Origin: Hymenobacter aquaticus
Lineage (GTDB): Bacteria > Bacteroidota > Bacteroidia > Cytophagales > Hymenobacteraceae
Assembly (NCBI RefSeq): GCF_004765605.1
Contig: NZ_SRLC01000002.1
Location: forward strand, 1,426,001 to 1,490,000
Reading direction: 5' to 3'
Length of the DNA stretch: 64,000 bases
Shown here: piece by piece, positions 25,428 through 34,126 of the stretch
How positions within the stretch are numbered: position 1 is the stretch's first letter
Layout of the letters: every line of letters starts with the position of its first letter
Position numbers and translations under genes: made by a program
The notes under the pieces: generated by a model
What the model saw: only the letters and a program-made list of their open reading frames with translations
The model's database searches: none
Told to the model about the DNA's origin: nothing

Positions 25428-26201
25428 TTAGGGCTTGATGGCCTTTGCCACCACCCGCCGCCACACAAAGGTAAAGTCTCCGTCGGCAACCTCCCGGATC
25501 TGGAACTGGCGGCGGATCATTTCGGAGGTATTGCGAAACTCGCCCCGCACCTGAATGGCGTTCTTGCCCGTGCAGCCGGCCTTGTCCAGCCAATCGTTCA
25601 GGCCCATCGTGCCGTCGGCCTCGGGCTCCCCGAGTTCCTCTACCCGCAAGCCGGCTTCTTCCAGGGCCGCGCGCCACTCCTCGGGCGAGAGGTTGCGCAC
25701 GTGCGAGGGGTCGCGCAATTTTTCCACCTTGTTCTGCCACTCACTGCTGCGGGGCTCGTGGTCGGGCACGGTGGTATCGGCCAGCAGAAACCGGCCGCCG
25801 GGCCGCAGCACCCGCGCCACTTCGGCCAGAAACTGCGGTACCGACTCGAAGTGGTGGGGGGCTACCCGGCAGGTCACGAGGCTGAACGAGGCATCCAGAA
25901 ACGGCAGGGCTTCGGCGGCCCCCGTCACCCACAGCACGTTGGTCAGGCCCTGCTCCTGCTGCCGCTTGCGCGCCTCCGTCAGCATGCCCGTCGACACGTC
26001 GAGCCCTACTACCGACTGCACGTGCGGGGCAAAGGCCAGGGCCGTAAAGCCGGTGCCGGTGGCCACGTCGAGTACCGTATCAGTGGGTTGGGCGTCGGCG
26101 TGCTCGGCCAGCCAGCGCAGCAAGGCTTCACTCCAGGTGTTCCACTGCGTGTTGTAGTGCGTGGCCTGACGGTCGAACTGTTCTTTGGCGGAGGAAGACA
26201 T
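25428..26201 (-). CDS. Class I SAM-dependent methyltransferase (UbiE-like)
   Basis: A 257-residue Rossmann-fold methyltransferase. SAM-binding motif I is LDVATGTGFTALAF, followed by VVGLDVSTGMLTEARK, AEALPFLDASFSLVTCR and EVARVLRPGGRFLLAD. The C-terminal half is variable. The substrate is not evident. It precedes mltG on the same strand. Confidence 0.88.
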   Translation of the reverse strand: MSSSAKEQFDRQATHYNTQWNTWSEALLRWLAEHADAQPTDTVLDVATGTGFTALAFAPHVQSVVGLDVSTGMLTEARKRQQEQGLTNVLWVTGAAEALPFLDASFSLVTCRVAPHHFESVPQFLAEVARVLRPGGRFLLADTTVPDHEPRSSEWQNKVEKLRDPSHVRNLSPEEWRAALEEAGLRVEELGEPEADGTMGLNDWLDKAGCTGKNAIQVRGEFRNTSEMIRRQFQIREVADGDFTFVWRRVVAKAIKP

Positions 26202-26368
26202 AGCAGTTGGTGGTTAATGGATGATTGCTGATTGTTGGCTAAAACGGAGCGCCGAATGGGGCGTTGCCAACCCATCTCTAAACAGCAATTTCTTTTCACC
26301 AATGTCAACCCGCAAGATTCCGCACGCGGCCCAGGTTGTGGTCCTGTACAAAAGTTAACAACCAACCA

Positions 26369-27856
26369 TCACCCCCCATTTACCAGCGTGGCAATGGCGG
26401 CTTCCAGCTCCTGGGTGCGCTGCTTCCGCTCGATTTCGATGGGGGCGGCGGCCCGCACTTCGCAGTCGTGGATGGCGCACCGCTCGCAGGTTTCGTTCAC
26501 GATGCGCACCGGGATGCCCGGGTCGTCGAGGAAGGTGACCTTCTGGCGCAGGTTGTCGTCGCAGAGCAAGCCCACCGTGACGCTCACGGCCGGCTCGTTG
26601 GCCCCGCCGGCCCGGGCCAGGGTCAGGCACAGGTATTCGTCGTCGGTGCCGAAATAGTGGGAGCGTTGCGCCGAAATAGCCGTAGTCGGGGCGGCCTCGG
26701 GAGCCTGCTGGCGCAAGTCCGAAATCAGGCGCAATGACACCCAGCGGCGGCAGTAATGCTCGTGCAGCTCGTTGCCGTGGGGGTTGTGCAGGCGCGAGAG
26801 GTGCAGCTCCTTGCTCAGCACGAAGGCCGACTCGGCATTGGCCTGGTCGAAGCGCAGGAAAAACAGGCTTTGCAGGCCGAAGTGCCGGGGCAGCAGGTTG
26901 GTGATGCGCTGCATAAACATCTCCGGCGACACGTCATACTTCGTTATCAGGTCCAGAAACGCCGTGGGGTCCCACTTCTTGCTGGCAAACAGCTTTTGAA
27001 AGTCGCGGGTGAGGCTTTCCTCCTCCATCAAGAGGGCCCCGGCGAAGTACGACGCCTTGAAGTTGTTGAGCACCTCATCGAAGCTGCGCACCGGAAACGA
27101 GGCATTCACGTAGGGCCGCTCGCGCAGATTCAGGTAGTTGAAGGCAATTTCGCGGCCCAGCACGAAGGCCTCCTGGGCCCCGCTCAGGCCGGGGCGCATC
27201 AGCAGGCGCTTGGTTTTGGGCTGAAATACGGAGCGCAGCCGGCCCAGGCTGGCGTACTCGCCCAGCTTGGTGCGGTCCACGGTATAGCCGTACTTTTCCG
27301 TCAGCACCCGCTCCAGCTGCCGGGTGGCGAAGGGGGCGGCCACCAGCAGCTTTTCCTGCACGATAAACGTGCGCACGTCCTGCTCCAGCTCTTCGAAGTA
27401 GTTGTCGTGCATTTCCTGGTAAGAGCGCAGGGCGGCCAGAAAGAAGTGTTCCTGCCGCATTTCGTAGTTGCGGGCAATTTCAAACAGCGTCCCGATGAAG
27501 GCGTTCATCTTGGCCGGCGCGTCCGAAATCAGCTCCACGATGCGCACCGGGTCCAGCCCGAACATTTCCAGCGGAAACTCCTTAAGCAGATCCGACTGCA
27601 GCAGCTCGGAAATGGGCTCCAGCTTCCGGCTCAGGGTGAGCGAAGTAAGCTGGTCGTAGCTTACTTCCAGCACTTTGCTCAGGCTCAGGATCTTATCCGC
27701 TTTGGGGTATTTTTTGCCCTTCTCAATCTCATTCAGGTAGGAAACCGATACGTCGCAGGCCCGGGCCAGCTCGGCGGGGGTGAAGCCGCGTTCCTGCCGC
27801 AGCTCGCGCAGCTTCAAACCAAAAATTAACCGGACAACCTGGCCGTGACTGAGCAT
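26369..27856 (-). CDS. XRE-family regulator with degenerate ImmA/IrrE domain (RamB/ScfR-like)
   Basis: A 495-residue transcription factor. An N-terminal helix-turn-helix (residues 12-70: KLRELRQERGFTPAELARAC, VSYLNEIEKGKKYPK) is followed by an ImmA/IrrE-like peptidase fold. The HExxH zinc motif is replaced by REIAF, so it is probably catalytically dead. The C-terminal part has clustered cysteines (CERCAIHDCEV). This architecture is that of RamB, the acetate-metabolism regulator of actinobacteria that controls aceA/aceB, and of short-chain fatty acyl regulators. Here it is divergent from aceB, so it very likely controls the glyoxylate shunt and itself. Confidence 0.85.
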   Translation of the reverse strand: MLSHGQVVRLIFGLKLRELRQERGFTPAELARACDVSVSYLNEIEKGKKYPKADKILSLSKVLEVSYDQLTSLTLSRKLEPISELLQSDLLKEFPLEMFGLDPVRIVELISDAPAKMNAFIGTLFEIARNYEMRQEHFFLAALRSYQEMHDNYFEELEQDVRTFIVQEKLLVAAPFATRQLERVLTEKYGYTVDRTKLGEYASLGRLRSVFQPKTKRLLMRPGLSGAQEAFVLGREIAFNYLNLRERPYVNASFPVRSFDEVLNNFKASYFAGALLMEEESLTRDFQKLFASKKWDPTAFLDLITKYDVSPEMFMQRITNLLPRHFGLQSLFFLRFDQANAESAFVLSKELHLSRLHNPHGNELHEHYCRRWVSLRLISDLRQQAPEAAPTTAISAQRSHYFGTDDEYLCLTLARAGGANEPAVSVTVGLLCDDNLRQKVTFLDDPGIPVRIVNETCERCAIHDCEVRAAAPIEIERKQRTQELEAAIATLVNGG

Positions 27857-27975
27857 ATAGGCGGAAACAGAAGTAGAAGCCGCACCGGCCGGGCCAGCGC
27901 TAAAGCAGCTACAAAGAAAAGAGAGTGAGGCAAAAGCGGGGTAAAAGTAGGTAAAAACCGCGTTTTATAAATTTT

Positions 27976-28008
27976 AGCGAAAATTCGCTTGACTTATAAA
28001 ATTCGCTG
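27976..28008. promoter_or_regulatory. Candidate operator for the RamB-like regulator
   Basis: AGCGAA-AA-TTCGCT is a palindrome at 27976-27989. A third half-site, AATTCGCT, lies at 28000-28007. A TATAA(A) run precedes two of the half-sites. The set overlaps the -33 element of the aceB promoter and lies in the divergent regulator-aceB gap. Confidence 0.5.
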
Positions 28009-28019
28009 GCGTATGTTTG
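27989..28019 (+). promoter_or_regulatory. aceB promoter
   Basis: TTG at 27989-27991, 20-nt spacer, then TATGTTTG at 28012-28019, an exact match to TAnnTTTG. Predicted start near 28025, giving a leader of about 35 nt to the aceB ATG. Confidence 0.7.
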
Positions 28020-28058
28020 GTTACATTCTTTCCTGCTTCCTTCCAAAACCCCAAGCCT

Positions 28059-29690
28059 ATGTCACCTTTCGCTGAGCCCCAGACCCTGGTTTCGCCGCCT
28101 GCCTACCTCACGCCCGAGCGGGTGAAAGTGGTGGGTGCTTATTCGCCCGAGTTTGCCGAAATCCTGACGCCCTCGGCCCTGGCTTTCGTGGCCGAGCTGC
28201 ACCGCCGCTTCGACCGGACCCGCCGGGAGCTGCTGCTGCGCCGCGAAGCCCGGCAGCGCGACTTCGAGGCCGGCATCCTGCCCGACTTCCTGCCCGAAAC
28301 CCAGATGATTCGGGAAAAGCCCTGGACCGTAGCACCCGTACCCGCCGACTTGCAGGACCGCCGCGTGGAAATTACCGGGCCGGTGGAGCGCAAGATGATT
28401 ATCAACGCCCTGAACTCGGGGGCCAAGGTGTTTATGGCCGACCTGGAAGATTCCAACTCGCCGACCTGGGCCAACGTGGTGGAGGGGCAGCGCAACCTGC
28501 GCGACGCCGTGCGCCGCACCATTTCGCTGAGCACGCCCACCAAGGAGTACAAGCTGAACGCGGAAACGGCCACGCTGGTGGTGCGGCCCCGGGGCTGGCA
28601 CCTGGTGGAAAAGCACGTCCTGGTCGACGGGGAGCCCATCAGCGCCTCCATGTTCGATTTCGGACTGTACTTTTTCCACAACGCCCACGAGCTGTGCAGC
28701 CGCGGCAGCGCGCCGTATTATTACCTGCCCAAGATTGAAAGTCACCTGGAAGCCCGGCTCTGGAACGACATTTTCGGCTTTGCCCAGTGGTCGTTGAAAA
28801 TGCCCAAGTGCACCATCAAGGCTACGGTGCTGATTGAAACCCTGCCCGCCGCGTTTGAGCTGAATGAAATTCTGTATGAGCTGCGGGAGCACAGCGCCGG
28901 CCTCAACTGTGGCCGCTGGGACTATATCTTCTCCTACATCAAGCGTCTGGGGTTGAAGCCGGAATTCCGCCTGCCCGACCGCGCCCAGGTGACGATGACG
29001 GTGCCGTTTATGTCGGCCTATTCCCAGCTGGTTATCCAGACCTGCCACCGCCGCGGGGTGCACGCCATCGGGGGCATGGCCGCCCAGATTCCGATTAAGA
29101 ATGACCCCGAAGCCAACGAAGCCGCCCTGGAGAAAGTCCGGCTAGACAAGGTGCGTGAGGCCAAAAACGGCCACGACGGTACCTGGGTAGCCCACCCCGG
29201 CCTGGTGCCGGTAGCCCTGGCCGTGTTCAACGAGCTGATGCCCCAGCCCAACCAGATCGACAACAAGCGCGAGGACGTGCAGGTAACCGCCGCCGACCTG
29301 GTGAAAGCGCCCCAGGGCACTATCACTGAAGACGGGCTCAAGCTCAACATCGACGTGGCCATTCAGTACATCGAAGCCTGGCTGGGCGGCAACGGCTGCG
29401 TGCCGATTTACAACCTGATGGAGGATGCCGCCACGGCCGAAATCAGCCGGGCCCAGGTGTGGCAGTGGCTGCACACGCCCGGTACCACCTTGCAGGACGG
29501 CCGCGAAATCACCGTGGAGCTGTACCGCTCGTACGTGCCCCAGCAATTGGAGAAAATCCGGGCGCTGGTGGGCGAGGAGCGCTATACCCGGGGCCAGTAT
29601 CTGCCGGCCGCCCGCCTGTTCGACAGCCTGGTGACCAGCCAGAAGTTCGTCGAGTTCCTGACCGTGCCAGCCTACGAGCAGCTGCCGTAA
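28059..29690 (+). CDS. aceB: Malate synthase A
   Basis: A 543-residue malate synthase condensing glyoxylate and acetyl-CoA to malate, the second step of the glyoxylate shunt. ATG at 28059 (MSPFAEPQTLVSPP) is preferred over an upstream in-frame codon. Landmarks are FMADLEDSNSPTWANVVEGQ, RPRGWHLVEKHV, TVLIETLPAAFE (catalytic acidic residues), LNCGRWDYIFSYIK, GIGGMAAQIP-like GGMAAQIPIKND, DGTWVAHPGLVP and AWLGGNGCVPIYNLMEDAAT. The length fits isoform A. Confidence 0.97.
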   Translation: MSPFAEPQTLVSPPAYLTPERVKVVGAYSPEFAEILTPSALAFVAELHRRFDRTRRELLLRREARQRDFEAGILPDFLPETQMIREKPWTVAPVPADLQDRRVEITGPVERKMIINALNSGAKVFMADLEDSNSPTWANVVEGQRNLRDAVRRTISLSTPTKEYKLNAETATLVVRPRGWHLVEKHVLVDGEPISASMFDFGLYFFHNAHELCSRGSAPYYYLPKIESHLEARLWNDIFGFAQWSLKMPKCTIKATVLIETLPAAFELNEILYELREHSAGLNCGRWDYIFSYIKRLGLKPEFRLPDRAQVTMTVPFMSAYSQLVIQTCHRRGVHAIGGMAAQIPIKNDPEANEAALEKVRLDKVREAKNGHDGTWVAHPGLVPVALAVFNELMPQPNQIDNKREDVQVTAADLVKAPQGTITEDGLKLNIDVAIQYIEAWLGGNGCVPIYNLMEDAATAEISRAQVWQWLHTPGTTLQDGREITVELYRSYVPQQLEKIRALVGEERYTRGQYLPAARLFDSLVTSQKFVEFLTVPAYEQLP

Positions 29691-29718
29691 ATATTGGTAC
29701 AGGATGTTTAGTTGACCG

Positions 29719-29811
29719 CATGTCGAGCCATAGCGAGACATCTCGCGTGCAATGGTAATCAGATTACTTTGGCAATGGCAGCACGCGAGATGTCTCGCGC
29801 TGCTCGACATG
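29719..29811. repeat. Palindromic repeat element, family B copy 2
   Basis: Imperfect arms 29719-29750 and 29781-29811, outer part CATGTCGAG, inner part GAGACATCTCGCGTGC, with a 30-nt loop that contains GGTAATCAGATTAC. Related to the element at 20374-20474. Located in the 336-nt aceB-aceA gap, which otherwise holds only a CCTCC-A/T-GGAGG mini-hairpin near 29850 and no gene. Confidence 0.75.
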
Positions 29812-30026
29812 ACGTTCTGTTAAACAACACGTCACCACCCCGCCCTTTGGGCACCCCTCCTTGAAAAAAAGGAGGGAAACTCTATTCCATTCACACTTCC
29901 TGATTTTCGAAAAGCGACTTTTTAGCCTGCCAGGCACCACTTTGCCCTTTTAATTCGACTTCCACAACCACTTTCCACAACTCTTTTTTTCAACCCGCAG
30001 GCTGATCCTGCCCAACTTACTCTCCC

Positions 30027-31319
30027 ATGAACAAGCAAGAACGTATTGCCGCCATCAAACACGACTGGGCCACGAATCCGCGCTGGAAAGGCGTGGAGCG
30101 GCCGTACTCGGCCGAGGATGTGGTGAAGCTGCAAAACTCCATCCGCATCGAGTATTCCCTGGCCCGGCAGGGCGCCGAACGGCTCTGGAATCTGCTGCAC
30201 TCGGAGCAGTACGTAGCCGGCCTCGGTGCCCTGACCGGCAACCAGGCCGTGCAGGAAGTGCAGGCCGGACTGAACGCCATTTACCTCAGCGGCTGGCAGG
30301 TGGCCGCCGATGCCAACGGCGCCGGCCAGATGTACCCCGACCAAAGCCTCTACCCCGTGGATAGCGTGCCGAGCGTGGTGAAGCGCATCAACAACGCCCT
30401 GCTGCGCGCCGACCAGATTCAGAACCTGAGCGGGGAGGGCAACGTGCATTGGCTGGTGCCCATCGTGGCTGATGCCGAGGCCGGTTTTGGGGGCAACCTC
30501 AACGCGTTTGAGCTGATGAAGATGATGATTGAGGCCGGGGCGGCCGGGGTGCATTTCGAGGATCAGCTGTCCTCGGCCAAGAAGTGCGGCCACCTGGGCG
30601 GCAAGGTGCTGGTGCCCACCCAGGAGGCCATCAACAAGCTGGTAGCCGCCCGCCTGGCCGCCGACGTGCTGAACGTGCCCACGCTGGTCGTGGCCCGCAC
30701 CGACGCCGACGCGGCCGACCTGATTACCTCCGACGTGGACGAGCGGGACCTGCCCTTCGTGCTCACCGACGAGGAGCGCACCAGTGAGGGTTTCTACCGG
30801 GTGCGGCCCGGCGTGGAGGCCTGCATTGCCCGCGGCCTGGCCTACGCTCCCTACGCCGACCTGCTGTGGATGGAAACCTCGCACCCCGACCTGGAGCAGG
30901 CCCGCGCCTTTGCCGAAGGCATTCACGCCCAGTTTCCCGGCAAGCTGCTGGCGTATAACTGCTCCCCGTCGTTCAACTGGGCTTCCAAGCTGAGCGTGGA
31001 GCAGATGGAAACCTTCCGGGAGGAGCTGGCGGCCCTGGGCTTCAAATTCCAGTTCATCACCCTGGCGGGCTTCCACGCCCTGAACACCAGCATGTTTGAG
31101 CTGGCCCGGGCGTACCGGGAGCGGGGCATGGCTGGCTACTCGGAGTTGCAAGAGCGGGAGTTTGCCCTCCAGAAGCACGGTTTCAAGGCCGTCAAGCACC
31201 AGTCGTTCGTGGGCACGGGCTACTTTGATGCCGTGCAAAGCGTGGTGTCTGCGGGCAAGGCCAGCACCTCGGCCCTGGTAGGTTCTACCGAGGAAGCGCA
31301 GTTCCAGAACGCGCACTAA
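30027..31319 (+). CDS. aceA: Isocitrate lyase
   Basis: A 430-residue isocitrate lyase splitting isocitrate into glyoxylate and succinate. The catalytic cysteine loop is KKCGHLGGKVLVPTQE. Others are LSGWQVAADAN, WLVPIVADAEAGFGG (Mg2+ site), LVVARTDADAADLI, LAYNCSPSFNW and FQFITLAGFHALN. It is downstream of aceB, together forming the complete shunt. No aceK kinase is present. Confidence 0.98.
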   Translation: MNKQERIAAIKHDWATNPRWKGVERPYSAEDVVKLQNSIRIEYSLARQGAERLWNLLHSEQYVAGLGALTGNQAVQEVQAGLNAIYLSGWQVAADANGAGQMYPDQSLYPVDSVPSVVKRINNALLRADQIQNLSGEGNVHWLVPIVADAEAGFGGNLNAFELMKMMIEAGAAGVHFEDQLSSAKKCGHLGGKVLVPTQEAINKLVAARLAADVLNVPTLVVARTDADAADLITSDVDERDLPFVLTDEERTSEGFYRVRPGVEACIARGLAYAPYADLLWMETSHPDLEQARAFAEGIHAQFPGKLLAYNCSPSFNWASKLSVEQMETFREELAALGFKFQFITLAGFHALNTSMFELARAYRERGMAGYSELQEREFALQKHGFKAVKHQSFVGTGYFDAVQSVVSAGKASTSALVGSTEEAQFQNAH

Positions 31320-31377
31320 ACGCCAACTGTAGCAGGCTGGAGGGCAAAATATCACCCGGCCTAGCTGAGGATACAGC

Positions 31378-31419
31378 AAAAAAGGACGTCATGCAGAGCT
31401 CTGCATGACGTCCTTTTTT
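31378..31419. terminator. Bidirectional terminator between aceA and eboF
   Basis: A 42-bp loopless perfect palindrome whose halves meet at GAGCTC, with six As at the left end and six Ts at the right. It serves both convergent transcripts. Confidence 0.9.
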
Positions 31420-31433
31420 GTTGCCGGGGTACG

Positions 31434-32807
31434 CTAGTCGCGCAGGTGGGCCAGAATAACGTCGAATACCTCCGTGGCTTCCAGCTGCGGTTTGGAGAGC
31501 AGCCGGGTGTTGCGGCTCATCAGCAGCGGCCCTTCGCTAGGACTAGCGGGCGGGCGGCCGTGGGAGCCTTTGACCAGCGTGGCATCCAGCGGAATAATGT
31601 CCATCAGCATGCGGAAACCCAGCTTTTTGCGCAAAACCTTCAGCGCTACTTTAGGCAGCAGAAACCGGATGCGGGGGTCGGTGAACATTTCGACCGGGTC
31701 GTAGCCGGGCTTGCGGTGAATGTCGACGATGCGAGCGAAGTCGGGGGCTTTGGCATCGTCGAGCCAGTAGTAGTAGGTAAACCAGGCATCTTTTTCGGCG
31801 ACTACCACCAGCTCGCCGGCGCGGGAATGGTCGAGGTGGTAAGCGGCTTTCTCTTCCGGGCCAATGACTTTTTCCACGCCGGGCACCGCCGCGAGCAGCT
31901 GCCGCACGGCCGCCAGCTGGTTTTTGTCGTTCACGTACACGTGCGCCAGCTGATGGTCGGCCAGGGCGAAAGCGCGGCAGGTGCCGGCATCGAGCAGCTC
32001 TAAGCCCCGCTCTTCGCGAATGGAGAGGTAGCCATGCTCCCGCAGCACCCGGTTCAGGTGTACCGGCCGCGAAACCGGCGCAATGCCGTACTCGGAAACG
32101 AAAAGCACCTGTGCGCCCCGGCCTTCGAAATAGGTGGTCAGGTCGCGGCACACGGCGTCAATTTCCCGCAAATCGGCGGACACGCGGGCGTCGGCGGGGC
32201 CGTAGCGCTGGGCATTGTAGTCCAGGTGGGGCAGGTAAACCAGCGTCAGGGTTGGGTCGTGCAGCCGGTCGGTTTCCATAGCGGCTTCCGCAATCCAGCG
32301 GCTGGATTTGATGCTGGTGCGCGGCCCCCAGAAGTCGAACAAGGGAAACGTGCCCAACTTGGCTTCCAGCTTGGGGCGCAGCTCCATGGGGTAGGTGTAG
32401 CAGTCGGGCAGCTTACGGCCGTCGGCCAGATATTGGGGGCGGGGCGTCACGGTATAGTCGGCGCTGCTGTACATGGCGTACCACCAGCAAATGTTGGCGC
32501 AGGTGAAGCTTGGGTCCTGGGCCCGGGCCACTTCCCAGAGCTTAGGCGCTTCCACCAAGTGGTTGGACTGCCGCCAGAGGCGGGGTTCGGCTTCGTCGCG
32601 GAAATACCAGCCATTGGCCACGATGCCGTGTTCGGAGGGCCACTTGCCCGTTAGGTAAGTAGCCTGCACCGAGCACGTAACGGCCGGCAGTACGTGCCCC
32701 ACCGTCGCCACGGCCGCCTGCGCCGCCCAGCTCCGCAGAAAGGGAGTGTTTTCGCCCAGGGCCGCCGGCGTGAGCCCCACTACGTTGATGACAACGGTTT
32801 TACGCAT
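31434..32807 (-). CDS. eboF: EboF: alkaline phosphatase/nucleotide pyrophosphatase-superfamily protein
   Basis: A 457-residue member of the type I phosphodiesterase fold and last gene of the ebo operon. The nucleophile region is LPAVTCSVQATYLTGKWPSE with Thr as candidate nucleophile; metal-ligand candidates are LPHLDYNAQRYGP and DIHRKPGYDPVE. Two positions normally occupied by metal ligands look changed: the N-terminal Asp of the iDGl block is replaced (VVINVVGLTP), and the usual Asp-His pair appears as SEYGI. Either EboF proteins are modified in general or this copy is inactive. The substrate is unknown. Confidence 0.9.
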   Translation of the reverse strand: MRKTVVINVVGLTPAALGENTPFLRSWAAQAAVATVGHVLPAVTCSVQATYLTGKWPSEHGIVANGWYFRDEAEPRLWRQSNHLVEAPKLWEVARAQDPSFTCANICWWYAMYSSADYTVTPRPQYLADGRKLPDCYTYPMELRPKLEAKLGTFPLFDFWGPRTSIKSSRWIAEAAMETDRLHDPTLTLVYLPHLDYNAQRYGPADARVSADLREIDAVCRDLTTYFEGRGAQVLFVSEYGIAPVSRPVHLNRVLREHGYLSIREERGLELLDAGTCRAFALADHQLAHVYVNDKNQLAAVRQLLAAVPGVEKVIGPEEKAAYHLDHSRAGELVVVAEKDAWFTYYYWLDDAKAPDFARIVDIHRKPGYDPVEMFTDPRIRFLLPKVALKVLRKKLGFRMLMDIIPLDATLVKGSHGRPPASPSEGPLLMSRNTRLLSKPQLEATEVFDVILAHLRD

Positions 32808-32875
32808 AGATTTGGAAAGCCCGGATTCCGGGGTAAAAACAGTGGCCGGGCCGGCTGAATACGCTGATTAAAAAG

Positions 32876-34126
32876 TCAGGAGATTATAGCTGAGGCCGGG
32901 GCGGTGGCCGGCAAGGTCAGCGCCTGCCGCACCCACTGCAATTCCCGCTCGATAGAGGTAGCCAGATCCTGCTTGATGCTGGGCGGCAGCACGTCCCAGG
33001 TGTAAGTTTCTACTTCCAGGTAGCGGGTAATGGGCTGGCCAGCCAACAGCGCCAGCACCTGCCGCAGCTCGGCCTGCGTGGATTGGAGCTGCTCATACCG
33101 CTCCAAAAAGATGGGTACGTGAAAATGGGTGCGCCATTCCTGCACTTCTCGGGCATCAATATCGGCCAGGGCCGGGGGCAGGTCGGGGTAGTGGCGCAGG
33201 CGGCCGTCGTGGGAGCGGGCTACCACCTGGTGCAGGTAGGCGGGTTCGACGAAGCGGGCAAACTGCCGGGCAATTTCCTGGCGCCCCGCAGAGTCGGCGG
33301 GCAAATCGGCCTTCAGGGCCGCGCTGAGCTGCACCCGGCCTACTTTGATGCCCGCCGCCGCCAGCCGGGCCAGCACGTCGGCCGGGGCTTCGTAAGCCAG
33401 GGCAAAGTGGCACACGTCGTAGCAGAGGCGCACGTGGTCGAACACGGCCTGATGGGCCGCCGCCGCCGACAGCCCCAGCCGGGCCTGCAGGCGCGCCGTG
33501 GCCTGCGGGAGCAGGTATTCCTGGTAAAAGGCCACAAACTCAGCCGAGGTTTCGAGCAGACCATCGGGCTCGGGCTCAATATCCAGGTGAATAAGCCGGT
33601 TGGTCAGCCGCTGTAACACGACCAGTTCTTCCACCAGCTCGGCCAGCTGCCGGGCGCTTTGCTGCAGCACGGTTGCGGTGTGGGCTTCGTCGCCGGCCAG
33701 CCAGGGTTTGTAGGAAAGTGGCGAGGTAGAAATGCCGCCATCCAGACCGGCTGGTAACAGGGTTGCCAGCTGATGCGCGAGGCGCTTGGTGTACGCCAGC
33801 CGGGCCGGCGTGGTCCAGTCGGGCTGGTGCACCGCGTCCTTCACCACCGTGTGGTGGAAATTCCCGAACGGAAAGCCGTTGATGATGGGCACGTACAGGC
33901 CTTGCTGGGTGAGCCACGCCTGAAATTCGGCCAGTTGCCCCGGCTGCGCCAGTTCCCGGCTGGCCTGGTCGGAAAGCCGCAGACCGACGGCCAATGGCTC
34001 GGTGGGCGCCAGGCGGGCTTTGATGGGCAGCAGATAGTCCTGCAGGCTTTGAAAGACGGCCGCCCAGGTTTCGCCGGGGTGAATGTTGGTGCAATACGTC
34101 AGGTGGTAGCCGTGGCCGATGTTCAT
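32876..34126 (-). CDS. eboE: EboE: xylose isomerase-like TIM-barrel protein
   Basis: A 416-residue protein of the metabolite-traffic EboE group. It has TIM-barrel features: NIGHGYHLTYCTNIHPGETW, IINGFPFGNFH, IHLDIEPEPDGLLE, LCYDVCHFALAYE and the C-terminal YLEVETYTWDVLP. Metal-binding acidic and His residues lie in HLDIEPEPD and YDVCHFA. Its ATG overlaps the eboD stop by one base (TAATG), which implies translational coupling. The reaction is unknown. Confidence 0.92.
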   Translation of the reverse strand: MNIGHGYHLTYCTNIHPGETWAAVFQSLQDYLLPIKARLAPTEPLAVGLRLSDQASRELAQPGQLAEFQAWLTQQGLYVPIINGFPFGNFHHTVVKDAVHQPDWTTPARLAYTKRLAHQLATLLPAGLDGGISTSPLSYKPWLAGDEAHTATVLQQSARQLAELVEELVVLQRLTNRLIHLDIEPEPDGLLETSAEFVAFYQEYLLPQATARLQARLGLSAAAAHQAVFDHVRLCYDVCHFALAYEAPADVLARLAAAGIKVGRVQLSAALKADLPADSAGRQEIARQFARFVEPAYLHQVVARSHDGRLRHYPDLPPALADIDAREVQEWRTHFHVPIFLERYEQLQSTQAELRQVLALLAGQPITRYLEVETYTWDVLPPSIKQDLATSIERELQWVRQALTLPATAPASAIIS

